From NCBI GenBank assembly GCA_046484325.1, contig JAWOJB010000045.1, positions 1 to 45,404 on the forward strand: a DNA stretch of 45,404 bases, given 5' to 3'. Below the pieces are notes generated by a model. The model was not told the DNA's origin. It saw only the letters and a list, made by a program, of their open reading frames with translations, and did not search any database. This DNA is from JAWOJB01 sp046484325. GTDB lineage: Bacteria > Actinomycetota > Acidimicrobiia > Spongiisociales > ZC4RG35. The position numbers and the translations under genes are program-made. The stretch's first letter is position 1; every line of letters begins with the position of its first letter. This document shows positions 34,308 to 42,719 of the stretch, one piece after another.

Positions 34308-35215
34308 CAGTCCGGCTCCCGCGCCTCGAGCACCCGATCGATCTCCAGGGCCACCGCCCACGGGTCCTGCTCGAGCTCGTGCCACGTAAATCGCAGCACC
34401 ACCCAGCCGTGCAGGATCGCCGCCCGGTCGCGCTCGCGATCGGACCTGAAGTCGTCGACGGCCGTGTGCCACCGGCGCGAGTCCCATTCCACCGCCACCC
34501 GGGCATCCGGAAACGCCGCATCGAACCGACGCTCGGGCACCCACGGCACCGGGTACTGGACGAGCCACCGACCGAGGCGGGTCAGGCCGAGCGCCTTCAA
34601 CCCGAGACGCTCGAGAGCGGTCGCCGACCTGACGAGACCGTGCCCGCGCTGGTCGAGGAGGCCCCGGAGCACGGCCGATCCTCGCTTGCCTCGGCGGCAT
34701 ACCCGCTCGGCCACCTCGACGATCGCCTCGTAGCCGACCTGGCGGTCGAGGATGGCCGCGTCGAGGAGTGTCTCGAGCTGGCGGCGGCCGACGACCGCGG
34801 CGAGGTCGACGATGGTGCGGGCACGGGTGGTGACCGGGAGCGAGTCACGCACCATCACGTCGGTCGACGCCAGGTCACGGGTCCGATGGACCGTGACCCC
34901 CGGAAAGACATGGGTGGTCCGGGAGTGCACGGTGACGATCACGCTGTCGCGTTCGATCGGCCGGAAGCCATGGATCTCGGCCGCCGTCTGGTGGGAGAGC
35001 ACGGCGCCGGGGAGTACCTCCACAGCCGCCCGGCGAAGGTGGGCGGTTCCCGGCAGGGTCATCACCTGGTAGGCGCCACCGTGGTACCTCCACCGTCCCG
35101 TCGACAGCCGGTACTCGATCATCCGGGGGGTGATGCCGAGGGCGAGGGCCCGTTCGCGGGTGATCCACCCGCCCCGGGCCATGGCGGCATCCTGTACGGC
35201 TCGTTCGAAATCCAT
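34307..35215 (-). CDS. AbiEi-like N-terminal domain plus DUF559 (Vsr-like nuclease fold) protein
   Basis: 302 residues. The N-terminal part (about 1-170) resembles the AbiEi antitoxin winged-helix region (GGWITRERALALGITPRMIEYRLSTGRW) and its C-terminal neighbourhood. The C-terminal 110 residues match DUF559/Vsr-fold endonucleases: PERRFDAAFPDARVAVEWDSRRWH, then FRSDRERDRAAILHGWVVLRFTWHEL with the conserved Glu, Asp and His. This fusion is common in actinobacteria and its biological role is not known. No toxin partner lies alongside. CATAGT lies 5 nt upstream of ATG 35215. Confidence 0.85.
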   Translation of the reverse strand: MDFERAVQDAAMARGGWITRERALALGITPRMIEYRLSTGRWRYHGGAYQVMTLPGTAHLRRAAVEVLPGAVLSHQTAAEIHGFRPIERDSVIVTVHSRTTHVFPGVTVHRTRDLASTDVMVRDSLPVTTRARTIVDLAAVVGRRQLETLLDAAILDRQVGYEAIVEVAERVCRRGKRGSAVLRGLLDQRGHGLVRSATALERLGLKALGLTRLGRWLVQYPVPWVPERRFDAAFPDARVAVEWDSRRWHTAVDDFRSDRERDRAAILHGWVVLRFTWHELEQDPWAVALEIDRVLEAREPD

Positions 35216-35258
35216 GGCCGACTATGGACGGACGGCGGCGCACCTTCCAGACCCTCGT

Positions 35259-35307
35259 CGAACCGTGGGCTGATGAACACGATGAATGTGTTCACCAGCC
35301 CTGGGTT
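35259..35307 (-). repeat. 49-bp 3'-end quasi-palindrome, copy 4
   Basis: The most diverged copy, but with compensating changes that keep the stem (T-A pairs where others have T-G or G-C). It lies 9 nt after the serB stop and 44 nt before the start of the AbiEi/DUF559 gene. Confidence 0.82.
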
Positions 35308-35315
35308 GGCGGTGT

Positions 35316-36503
35316 TCAGACGGGGGGAAGGCCGTCGACCGGGACCGGCTCGGCGGCGTCGACCTCGTCACGGCGGATGCCGAGCAGGAACAGGATGGCG
35401 TCGAGGTAGGGCACCCTGAGGGCGGTGTCCGCCGCGGTCTGCACCACGGGCTTGGCGTTGAAGGCGATGCCGAGGCCGGCGGCGGCGAGCATGTCGAGGT
35501 CGTTGGCCCCGTCGCCGACGGCGACGGTCTGCTCGAGGGGGATCCCCTCCGCCTCGGCCACCTCTCGGAGGATCTCGGCCTTGCGGGCCCGGTCGATGAC
35601 CGGGCCGACCAGCCGCCCGGTGAGCCGGCCGTCGATCACCTCGAGGCGGTTGGCGACGGCATGGTCGAGGCCGAGATCGAGGCACAGCCGGTCGGTGAAC
35701 TCGGTGAACCCGCCGGAGATCACGGCGACCTTCATCCCCAGACGATGCAGGGTGCGGACGAACGTCCTCGCGCCGGGGGTCAGGCGCACCCTCCCCCACA
35801 CCCGATCGAGAGCCTCCTGGTCGAGGCCCTCCAGCAGCGCCACCCGGGACCGGAGCGCCTGCTCGAAGTCGACCGTCCCGGCCATCGCCCGTACCGTGAG
35901 CTCGCGCACCCGCTCGACCACCCCCGCCTCGTCGGCGAGAAGGTCGATGACCTCGTCCTGGATGAGGGTCGAGTCCACGTCGAGCACCACGAGGCGCTTG
36001 GCCCGGCGGTCGAGGCCCTCGGCCTGGACGGCGATGTCGACCGGCAGCTCGCTCGAGACGCGGAGCAGCGCCTCGCGCATGGCGTCGAGATCGCCACCCC
36101 TGACGGCCAACTCGTAGCTGACGACCGGGTACCGGGAGAGGCGGATGATCCGATCGATGTTGCCCGAAGCCCCGGCGATCGCCGTGGCCGCCGCTCCGAA
36201 GGCGTCCGCCCCCACCCGTGGCCCGATGATCGTCACCACCGAGCGATGCTGAGATGGCTCGGGGTGGTCTTCGACGATCTCGAAGTCGACCTGGAGGTCC
36301 TGCTCCCAGCCGAGGAAGAGGACGTCCTTCACCGTCGTCGCCCCCTCGGGGACCTCTACCAGCACCCCCAGCGTGAGCCGCCCTCTCAGCACCACCTGCT
36401 CGACGTCGTAGATCTCGGCCCCACCCGCGGCAAGCCTGTCCATGAGCGCCGCGGTGATGCCGGGCCGGTCGCGCCCGGACACCCGGATGAGGATGGTGCT
36501 CAC
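35316..36503 (-). CDS. serB: Phosphoserine phosphatase with tandem ACT domains
   Basis: 395 residues. Two ACT domains (about 1-75, RVSGRDRPGITAALMDRL, and 88-165, SVVTIIGPRVGADAFG) precede the HAD phosphatase (about 170-395). The HAD motifs are VLDVDSTLIQDE with the nucleophile Asp, ISGGFTEFTDRL and VAVGDGANDLDMLAAAGLGIAF. It makes serine from phosphoserine; ACT domains usually sense serine or related amino acids. GTG 36503 was chosen: TAGGCT lies 7 nt upstream, and it is the start of STILIRVSG homology. The upstream frame back to 36599 overlaps the divergent aminopeptidase. Confidence 0.93.
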   Translation of the reverse strand: MSTILIRVSGRDRPGITAALMDRLAAGGAEIYDVEQVVLRGRLTLGVLVEVPEGATTVKDVLFLGWEQDLQVDFEIVEDHPEPSQHRSVVTIIGPRVGADAFGAAATAIAGASGNIDRIIRLSRYPVVSYELAVRGGDLDAMREALLRVSSELPVDIAVQAEGLDRRAKRLVVLDVDSTLIQDEVIDLLADEAGVVERVRELTVRAMAGTVDFEQALRSRVALLEGLDQEALDRVWGRVRLTPGARTFVRTLHRLGMKVAVISGGFTEFTDRLCLDLGLDHAVANRLEVIDGRLTGRLVGPVIDRARKAEILREVAEAEGIPLEQTVAVGDGANDLDMLAAAGLGIAFNAKPVVQTAADTALRVPYLDAILFLLGIRRDEVDAAEPVPVDGLPPV

Positions 36504-36510
36504 CCCCCGC

Positions 36511-36516
36511 AGCCTA
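36511..36516 (-). promoter_or_regulatory. -10 box TAGGCT of serB
   Basis: TAGGCT on the minus strand ends 7 nt before GTG 36503, leaderless start predicted. Confidence 0.5.
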
Positions 36517-36591
36517 CCGAGCAGCCGATGTGGGCCTGCGAGCGCCCGGGTACCATCCCCACCGGCTATTCGTCGATCTCGCGAGGTTCGA

Positions 36592-39153
36592 GTGTCCAAC
36601 CCCCATCGCCTCCCCCGTACCGTGGTGCCGACCCGTTACCGGCTCCGGCTCGAACCGGACCTCGCGGCCTCCGCCTTTGCCGGTCACGAGAGGGTCGACG
36701 TGCAGATCAGCGAGCCGGTCCACGAGATCGTGCTCAACGCCGCCGAGCTCGAGATCCGCCGGGCAGTGCTGCACGTTGCCGGAGCGGAGATCCCCGCCTC
36801 GGTGACCTACGACGAGGAGATGCAGCGGGCCTTGCTCCGGTTGGCCTCCCCGGCGCCGGCGGGCGAAGCGACGCTCGAGGTCGAGTTCGCCGGGGCGCTC
36901 ACCGACCGCCTGCGCGGCTTCTATCGCTCCACCTTCACCGACATCGATGGAGTGGAACAGGTGATCGCCACCACCCAGTTCGAGTCGACCGACGCAAGAC
37001 GGGCGTTCCCGTGTTGGGACGAGCCGGACTTCAAGGCGGTGTTCGAGACGACCCTCGTGGTCCCGGACCATCTCTTCGTGGTCTCCAACACCTCCGAGTC
37101 GGGGCGCGAGCCGGTGGGGCCTGGCCGGGTGGCGGTCCACTTCGCCCCCACCATGAAGATGTCCACCTACCTGGTGGCGTTCGTCGTCGGCCCCTTCGAG
37201 GCGACCGATCCGATCGACGTCGACGGTGTGCCCGTCAGGGTCATCGCCCCGAGGGGCCGGCTCCACCTCTCCGGGTATGCCCTCGAATGCGCCGAGTTCA
37301 CCCTCCGCTACCTGCGCGACTACTACGGGATCGACTACCCGGGCGACAAGCTCGACCACGTGGCGATCCCCGACTTCGCCTTTGGTGCCATGGAGAACGT
37401 GGGGTGCATCACCTATCGCGAAAGCGCACTCCTCCTCGATCCCGCCCGTGCCTCCCAGCAGGAGCGGCTGCGGGTCCTCGACGTGATCGGCCACGAGGTG
37501 GCCCATCAATGGTTCGGCAACCTCGTGACGATGGGTTGGTGGGAAGGTATCTGGCTCAACGAAGCATTCGCCAGCTTCATGGAGATGAAGGCGACCGATG
37601 CCCGCCGGCCCGATTGGAAGCGGTGGCTCACGTTCGCCGCCGTCGACCGGCCCTGGGCCTACGCGACCGACCAGTTGCACAGCACCCGTCCGGTCGAGTT
37701 CGAGGTGAACTCGCCCCAGGAGGCGGACGAGATGTTCGACTCCCTCACATACGGGAAGGGCTGCTCGGTGCTGCGCATGATCGAGCAGTTCATCGGAGAG
37801 GATGCCTTCCGGTCTGGGGTCGGGGCCTATCTCCGGGCTCACGCCTACGCGAACACCGTCACCACCGACCTGTGGGCCGGGCTCGACAGCGCGTCGGAGT
37901 GGCCGGTCGGCGAGATCATGGACACCTGGATCCTGCAGCGCGGGTTCCCCCAGCTCGCTGTCACCGGACACGGTGATCGGCTCCGCCTGCACCAGCGGCG
38001 ATTCCTCGCCATCCCGGACGAGCGGGACACCACCCTCTGGCGGGTCCCGGTCCACCTCCGAGGAGTGGCCGGTGGCCGGCCGTTCGAGCACCGGCTGCTG
38101 CTGACCGACGCCGAGACCCACGTGGATCTCGAAGGTGAGCTGGAATGGGCGGTAGCCAATGCCGGCGGGCACGGGTACTACCGCGTCGGGTACGACCCGG
38201 ATCTGTTCGCCGCCCTCATCGGACGGCTCTCGGAGCTCGATCCCGTCGAGCGCTATGTCCTCCTCGACGACACCGACGCCTTCGTGCTTGCCGGCCAGGC
38301 CGGCGCCGCCGAGCTGCTCCACCTCCTCGACGCCTACCGCGAAGAGCCCGAGCAGCCCGTCTGGCAGCTGATCGTGAAGGTCCTCGTCGAGACCGAGCAC
38401 CACCTCGTCGACGACGACCGACTCGACGCTTTCCAGGCGTTCACCCGCGATCTGCTGCGGCCGCTCGCCGAGTCGCTCGGACGCGAGCCGCGATCCGCTG
38501 AAGATGACCTCACCCGCCGTCTCCGCGGCCAGGTGCTGATGGCCCTCGGCGGCCGCCCGGGCTACGACCCTGAGGTCGTGGAGTGGGCCCGCCGCATCGG
38601 CGAGGAGGTGCTGGCGGGCCCGAACGCCGCCGATCCCGAGGTGGCGCGGGCGGCCCTCTTCATCCTGGCCGCCAACGGGGCTGCCGCCGACTACGACCAC
38701 GTCCTGGCCGCCTACCTGCGCCGGGACGATCCCCAGAGCGAGCTCCGATTCCTCCAGGCCCTCACCCGTTTCGACCACGCCGACCTGGCCCGCCGCACGG
38801 TGGGCGCCACCCTCGACGGGACGATCCGCAATCAGGACGGATCCTGGGTGGTCGCCGCCCTGTTCGGGAATCGCCGGAGCGGAGAGGCGGCGTGGGCGGA
38901 GACCCGCCGCCGGTGGGCCGAGATGCTCGAGCGGTATCCGGCGATGAGCCTTCGCCGGCTCGTGGAGGGTCTCCCCTACCTGTCGCGGCCCGCGGTGGCC
39001 ACCGACGTCCAGGCCTTTCTCGCCGAGACACCCGTGCCCCACGCCACCAAGGCCACCACCCAGAACCTCGAGTTGCTCGAGGCGATGGTGGCGGCTCGGG
39101 CTCGCGAGGGCGCGGGAGTGGCTACGTTCCTCGAGGAGTACTCGACGAGCTGA
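36592..39153 (+). CDS. pepN: M1-family aminopeptidase
   Basis: 853 residues, the usual PepN/APN size. The metal site HEVAHQWFGNLVTM (His301 region, HExxH) is followed 18 residues later by the third ligand Glu in NEAFASFME; the substrate motif is GAMEN (near residue 266), preceded by PDFAF. A C-terminal ERAP-like helical repeat domain (about 560-850) completes the family layout. It removes N-terminal residues from peptides in the cytosol. GTG 36592 is preferred because it opens the first conserved strand, with a GCGAGG site upstream; the longer frame runs into serB. Confidence 0.94.
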   Translation: MSNPHRLPRTVVPTRYRLRLEPDLAASAFAGHERVDVQISEPVHEIVLNAAELEIRRAVLHVAGAEIPASVTYDEEMQRALLRLASPAPAGEATLEVEFAGALTDRLRGFYRSTFTDIDGVEQVIATTQFESTDARRAFPCWDEPDFKAVFETTLVVPDHLFVVSNTSESGREPVGPGRVAVHFAPTMKMSTYLVAFVVGPFEATDPIDVDGVPVRVIAPRGRLHLSGYALECAEFTLRYLRDYYGIDYPGDKLDHVAIPDFAFGAMENVGCITYRESALLLDPARASQQERLRVLDVIGHEVAHQWFGNLVTMGWWEGIWLNEAFASFMEMKATDARRPDWKRWLTFAAVDRPWAYATDQLHSTRPVEFEVNSPQEADEMFDSLTYGKGCSVLRMIEQFIGEDAFRSGVGAYLRAHAYANTVTTDLWAGLDSASEWPVGEIMDTWILQRGFPQLAVTGHGDRLRLHQRRFLAIPDERDTTLWRVPVHLRGVAGGRPFEHRLLLTDAETHVDLEGELEWAVANAGGHGYYRVGYDPDLFAALIGRLSELDPVERYVLLDDTDAFVLAGQAGAAELLHLLDAYREEPEQPVWQLIVKVLVETEHHLVDDDRLDAFQAFTRDLLRPLAESLGREPRSAEDDLTRRLRGQVLMALGGRPGYDPEVVEWARRIGEEVLAGPNAADPEVARAALFILAANGAAADYDHVLAAYLRRDDPQSELRFLQALTRFDHADLARRTVGATLDGTIRNQDGSWVVAALFGNRRSGEAAWAETRRRWAEMLERYPAMSLRRLVEGLPYLSRPAVATDVQAFLAETPVPHATKATTQNLELLEAMVAARAREGAGVATFLEEYSTS

Positions 39154-39159
39154 CGCGAA

Positions 39160-39186
39160 GGAGCCCCCGGCGGCACCGGGGGCTCC
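39160..39186. terminator. Bidirectional hairpin terminator between aminopeptidase and rplL
   Basis: A perfect 11-bp GC stem (GGAGCCCCCGG with its complement) with a CGGCA loop, 7 nt after the pepN stop and 23 nt after the rplL stop on the opposite strand. Confidence 0.8.
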
Positions 39187-39208
39187 CGATCCGAGCGGAT
39201 CGCTCGCT

Positions 39209-39595
39209 CTACGCCAGCTCCACCGAGGCTCCGGCGCCCTCCAGCTGCGCCTTGGCCTTCTCGGCGGTCTCCTTGTCGACGCCCTCGAGCACCGGCTTGG
39301 GGGCGTTGTCAACGAGGTCCTTGGCCTCCTTGAGACCGAGGCTGGTGAGGGCCCGGACCTCCTTGATCACCTGGATCTTCTGGGCGCCCGCCCCGGTGAG
39401 GACGACGTCGAACTCGTCCTTCTCCTCGACGGCCGCCTCGGCCGGCACGCCCGGCCCACCGGCGACGGCGACGGCCATGGGGGCGGCGGCGGTGACGTCG
39501 AACCGCTCCTCGAACGCATCGAGGAACTCCTTCAGCTCGAGGACGGTCATCTTCTCGAAGAGCGACAGCAGCTCGTCGGTGGTCATCTTGGCCAT
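39209..39595 (-). CDS. rplL: 50S ribosomal protein L7/L12
   Basis: 128 residues. The N-terminal dimerisation helix (LSLFEKMTVLELKEFLDAFEERFDV), Ala-rich hinge and the C-terminal domain (EFDVVLTGAGAQKIQVIKEVRALTSLGLKEAKDLVDNAPKP in the usual arrangement) are all present. L7/L12 forms the ribosomal stalk that binds translation factors. It starts 1 nt after the rplJ stop; rplJ-rplL is the standard pair. Confidence 0.97.
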   Translation of the reverse strand: MAKMTTDELLSLFEKMTVLELKEFLDAFEERFDVTAAAPMAVAVAGGPGVPAEAAVEEKDEFDVVLTGAGAQKIQVIKEVRALTSLGLKEAKDLVDNAPKPVLEGVDKETAEKAKAQLEGAGASVELA

Positions 39596-39596
39596 G

Positions 39597-40406
39597 TCAT
39601 TCCTCCTCGGCCGTGGCGGCCGGTTCGTCGGTGTCGTCGGTCGGGGTCTCGGGCTCGGTCACCTCGGGCTCGGGCTCGGCCGTTGCAATCGCCGCAGGCT
39701 CGGTCACCTCGGGCTCGGGCTCGGCCGCTGCAATCGCCGCAGGCTCGGTCACCTCGGGCTCGGGCTCGGCCGCTGCAATCGCCGCAGGCTCGGTCACCTC
39801 GGGCTCGGGCAGGGCCGCTGCAATCGCCGCAGGCTCGGTCACCTCGGGCTCGGGCTCGGCCGCAACGGGCTCGGCCGCGGGACCGGCTTCCGACTCCTTC
39901 TTCTCGAGCAGTTGGGAGAACATCGATGCGGCGTTCCGGGTGAAGGCTCCCAAGGCGCCCGCCATCTGGGCGAGCGGCGCCTTGGCGGCGCCGGCGATCT
40001 TCGCCAGCAGCACCTCGCGCGGCTCGATCGTGGCGAGCTTGGAGACCTCCTCCGGGAGCATCACCCTCCCCGCCATGACACCCAGCTTGACGACCAGTCG
40101 CTCGTTGTCCTTGGCGTAGTCGGCCAGGGCCTTGGCGGTGGCCACCGGATCGCTCTCTGCGAACGTGAGGGCGGTGGGTCCGCTCAGGTGCTCGCCCACT
40201 CCCTCGAGACCCAACTCGTCGGCGGCGCGACGTGCGAGGGTCATCTTCACCACCCTGTAGTCGGCTCCCGCCTCGCGCAGATTGCGCCGCAGCCTCTGGA
40301 GCTGCCCGACGGAGAGACCGCGGAACTCGGTGAGGAAGAAAGCCTCGGCCTCTTCCATTCGATCCTTGATGTCCTCGACTGCCCTGACCTTCTCAGGTCT
40401 CGGCAT
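39597..40406 (-). CDS. rplJ: 50S ribosomal protein L10 with a repetitive acidic C-terminal extension
   Basis: 269 residues, against about 170-175 for typical L10. Residues 1-175 are ordinary L10 (EKVRAVEDIKDRMEEAEAFFLTEFRGL...). The remaining 95 residues hold five 15-residue repeats of the type EPEPEVTEPAAIAAA. The DNA repeat is exact at 45 bp (starts at 39656, 39701, 39746, 39791 and 39836 on the plus strand). L10 anchors the L7/L12 stalk to the ribosome. The extension is expected to be disordered and acidic and could influence stalk behaviour. The repeats differ in only a few bases, suggesting recent expansion. Confidence 0.93.
   Translation of the reverse strand: MPRPEKVRAVEDIKDRMEEAEAFFLTEFRGLSVGQLQRLRRNLREAGADYRVVKMTLARRAADELGLEGVGEHLSGPTALTFAESDPVATAKALADYAKDNERLVVKLGVMAGRVMLPEEVSKLATIEPREVLLAKIAGAAKAPLAQMAGALGAFTRNAASMFSQLLEKKESEAGPAAEPVAAEPEPEVTEPAAIAAALPEPEVTEPAAIAAAEPEPEVTEPAAIAAAEPEPEVTEPAAIATAEPEPEVTEPETPTDDTDEPAATAEEE
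39656..39880. repeat. 45-bp tandem repeat in rplJ
   Basis: Five units of 45 bp with the same start word CGGTCACCTC at 39656, 39701, 39746, 39791, 39836, coding for the 15-residue repeats of L10. Confidence 0.95.
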
Positions 40407-40427
40407 GTGCTCCTCCGATCATGAAAC

Positions 40428-40457
40428 AGAGCCCTCGGCACGGCGACCGGGGGCTCT
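40428..40457 (-). promoter_or_regulatory. Ribosomal protein L10 leader hairpin
   Basis: AGAGCCC (with CGG) pairs with GGGCTCT across a 14-nt loop and is followed on the minus strand by TGTTTC just before the rplJ ribosome site (GGAGGAG). This fits an L10 autoregulatory leader structure. Confidence 0.6.
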
Positions 40458-40551
40458 GACGAGCACCGAGCCTGCGCCGGCGGGACGGAACCCATTGTGC
40501 CCGGGGGCACCGGCGGTCTTGGGCCGAGGAGTATGGGGGATGCGGCGCCGG

Positions 40552-40581
40552 ATTGTACCGGAGGCAGGCCCTGGGGGCCAA
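40552..40581 (-). promoter_or_regulatory. Promoter of rplJ-rplL
   Basis: On the minus strand TTGGCC (40576-40581) and TACAAT (40552-40557) are 18 nt apart, giving a leader of about 140 nt before rplJ. The remaining 40582-40855 holds one further GTCTCCG/CGGAGAC hairpin and otherwise nothing I can identify. Confidence 0.65.
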
Positions 40582-40855
40582 TCCCGGGAGGGAAGAGAGG
40601 GGGGTCTCCGGGTCCTCGGCCGGAGACGGGCTCCGGTTGCCAGGTCCACCGTGTCCAGCGGGAACCCCACGACGCCGGCAGGGTAGGGACTGCCGTTCGC
40701 CTGGACCCCCGCGGGCCCGTATCCGGTACTCCGGGATGTTCGGGTGGGGGCGGTCGGTGACCCACCCAGTTCCTCCGGAGACCCCCGACTGGTGGCGACT
40801 ATCGCATCGACGCCCGTTGGTGTCCAGGGATATCTTGGAAGAACCGCCGGATTTC

Positions 40856-41572
40856 TCAGACGTCGAGCGAGGCGAGGTCTTCGATCCGGCCCACGTCGAC
40901 CTTCACCCCCGGGCCCATCGTCGACGACACCGAGATCGTGCGGACGTAACGGCCCTTGGCCGAGGCCGGCCGGGCCCGCACGAGCTCGGCCGCCACCGCA
41001 GCGAGATTGGCCACCAGCTGATCGAGCTCGAACGAGGCCTTACCGATCGGGATGTGGACGTTCCCGTAGCGATCATTGCGGTACTCGAGACGCCCGGCCT
41101 TGAACTCGGCCACGGCCCTGGCGACGTCGGGTGTGACCGTGCCGGCCTTGGGGTTCGGCATGAGGCCGCGAGGCCCGAGGACCCGGCCGAGCTTGCCCAC
41201 CTCGGCCATCATGTCGGGGGTGGCGATGGCCAGGTCGAAGTCGAGCGCCCGCCCGCCCTGGATCTCCTCGACGAGCTCCTTGCCGCCGACGACGTCGGCG
41301 CCGGCCTCCTCGGCCTCACGGTGCTTGTCGGACGGGGCGAACACCGCCACCCGCACCTCCTTGCCGGTCCCGTGGGGCAGCGACACCGTGCCCCGGACCA
41401 GTTGGTCGGCCTTGCGGGAGTCGATGCCGAGCCGGAACACGGCATCGACCGTCTCGTCGAACGAGGCGGCGGCCAGGGTCTTGACGAGGCCGAGCGCCTC
41501 GGAGGCCGCATAGGCGGCGTGCTTGTCGTACCGCTTGGCGGCTTCTTCGTAGCGCTTGCCGTGCTTCGGCAT
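40856..41572 (-). CDS. rplA: 50S ribosomal protein L1
   Basis: 238 residues with the standard L1 sequence (KHGKRYEEAAKRYDKHAAYAASEAL, GTGKEVRVAVFA, RGLMPNPKAGTVT and the C-terminal TMGPGVKVD). L1 binds 23S rRNA at the stalk side and represses its own operon by binding mRNA. It follows rplK by 57 nt, in which GGCCGGCGCGCCGGCC is a perfect 16-bp palindrome (41594-41609). The rplJL pair is set apart by a long leader with its own promoter. Confidence 0.97.
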   Translation of the reverse strand: MPKHGKRYEEAAKRYDKHAAYAASEALGLVKTLAAASFDETVDAVFRLGIDSRKADQLVRGTVSLPHGTGKEVRVAVFAPSDKHREAEEAGADVVGGKELVEEIQGGRALDFDLAIATPDMMAEVGKLGRVLGPRGLMPNPKAGTVTPDVARAVAEFKAGRLEYRNDRYGNVHIPIGKASFELDQLVANLAAVAAELVRARPASAKGRYVRTISVSSTMGPGVKVDVGRIEDLASLDV

Positions 41573-41593
41573 GGTTCCTCCTGTGGTCCGAAC

Positions 41594-41609
41594 GGCCGGC
41601 GCGCCGGCC
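41594..41609. repeat. 16-bp perfect palindrome between rplK and rplA
   Basis: GGCCGGCGCGCCGGCC in the rplK-rplA intercistronic space; it can form a hairpin in the mRNA or be an L1 control element, but no match to a known L1 site can be claimed. Confidence 0.7.
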
Positions 41610-41629
41610 TCCCACTCGCTCTGCGTGTG

Positions 41630-42058
41630 TCAGCCGACGACGTCGAGACCCATCGACCGGGCGGTGCCCTCGACGATCTTCATGGCCGCCTCGATGTCGT
41701 TGGCGTTGAGGTCGGGCATCTTGATCTGGGCGATCTCCTTGACCTGGTCACGGGTCACCGACCCGACCTTGCTCTTGTTGGGCTCCGAGGAGCCCTTCTC
41801 GACCCGGGCGTACTGGCGCAGCAGCGCGGCCGCCGGGGGCGTCTTGAGGATGAAGGTGAAACTGCGATCCTCGAAGACCGAGATCTCGACCGGGATGATC
41901 GTCCCACGTTGGGCGGCGGTGGCGTCGTTGTAGGCCTTCACGAAGTCCATGAGGTTGACGCCGTGCGGCCCGAGAGCGGTTCCGACCGGCGGGGCCGGCG
42001 TCGCCTGCCCGGCGGGCAGCTGCATCTTCACGACGGCGGCGAGTCTCTTGCGTCCCAT
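41630..42058 (-). CDS. rplK: 50S ribosomal protein L11
   Basis: 142 residues, typical L11: KMQLPAGQATPAPPVGTALGPHGVNLMDFVKAYND then EISVFEDRSFTFILKTPPAAALL. It forms the GTPase-associated centre with 23S rRNA and is the site of thiostrepton action. It follows nusG by 43 nt, which contain a long palindrome. Confidence 0.97.
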   Translation of the reverse strand: MGRKRLAAVVKMQLPAGQATPAPPVGTALGPHGVNLMDFVKAYNDATAAQRGTIIPVEISVFEDRSFTFILKTPPAAALLRQYARVEKGSSEPNKSKVGSVTRDQVKEIAQIKMPDLNANDIEAAMKIVEGTARSMGLDVVG

Positions 42059-42082
42059 GTTCTCTGCCTTCGATCTCTACTG

Positions 42083-42109
42083 AGTCCTGAGTACCGGGTA
42101 CTCAGGACT
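42083..42109. repeat. 27-bp palindrome overlapping the nusG stop codon
   Basis: Bases 83-95 (AGTCCTGAGTACC) are the reverse complement of 97-109 with a 1-nt centre. The nusG stop codon (42102-42104) lies inside the right arm. It can form a hairpin in mRNA between nusG and rplK. Confidence 0.85.
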
Positions 42110-42719
42110 TCTGGATGTCCTCGAAGCCCAACTCCACCGGGGTGTCCCGGCCGAAGATGTTCACGAGCACCGTGACCTTCGACTGGTCGAGGTTGATGTC
42201 CTCGATGACGCCGTTGAACTCGGCGAACGGGCCGGTGACCACGCGGACCGTCTCCCCCACCTCCCACGCCGGCTTGAAGCGCGGCTTGGGCTTCTCCTCC
42301 TCTTTCTGCACGCCGAGGAAGCGCTCGACCTCCCGCCGCGAGAGCGGGGTGGGCTTGTTGCTCCCGCCCACGAACCCCGTGACACCAGGGGTGTTGCGGA
42401 CCACGTACCAGGAGTCGTCGTCGAGGTCCATCCGCACGAGCAGATAGCCGGGGAAGACCTTGCGGGGAACGGTGACCTTCTTCCCGCCCTTGTACTCGAC
42501 CACGTCCTCCATGGGGATCTGGACCTCGAAGATCCGGTCCTCCATGTGCATCGAGTGGGTACGGGTCTCGAGGTTGGCCTTGACCTTGTTCTCGTACCCC
42601 GAATAGGAGTGGATGACGTACCAATCTCCGGGCAGGTCGTAGGGGCTGACGGGTGCCTCCTCGACGGCCTCCGCCTCCTGCTCCAGGACATCCTCGGGAA
42701 TCTCGACCACGTCCGACAT
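42102..42719 (-). CDS. nusG: Transcription termination/antitermination factor NusG
   Basis: 205 residues. NGN domain (YDLPGDWYVIHSYSGYENKVKANLE and GYLLVRMDLDDDSWYVVRNTPGVTGFVG) and the C-terminal KOW domain (EVGETVRVVTGPFAEFNGVIEDINLDQSKVTVLVNIFGR). It contacts RNA polymerase, Rho and ribosomes. The start ATG overlaps the secE stop by 1 nt (TGATG), so they are translationally coupled. The operon is tRNA-Trp-secE-nusG-rplK-rplA. Confidence 0.96.
   Translation of the reverse strand: MSDVVEIPEDVLEQEAEAVEEAPVSPYDLPGDWYVIHSYSGYENKVKANLETRTHSMHMEDRIFEVQIPMEDVVEYKGGKKVTVPRKVFPGYLLVRMDLDDDSWYVVRNTPGVTGFVGGSNKPTPLSRREVERFLGVQKEEEKPKPRFKPAWEVGETVRVVTGPFAEFNGVIEDINLDQSKVTVLVNIFGRDTPVELGFEDIQKS

Noticed and set aside
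34307..35215. AbiE toxin-antitoxin system
   Set aside because: Only an AbiEi-like N-terminus fused to a DUF559 nuclease is present; no AbiEii toxin gene lies next to it.
35286..37976. 896-codon + strand frame across serB and pepN
   Set aside because: It runs opposite SerB and is out of frame with pepN; no domain in its product.
36514..39312. 932-codon minus-strand open frame opposite the M1 aminopeptidase
   Set aside because: The + strand has GAMEN and HEVAHQWFGN with the distal Glu, so this is the shadow; no motif in the minus-strand product.
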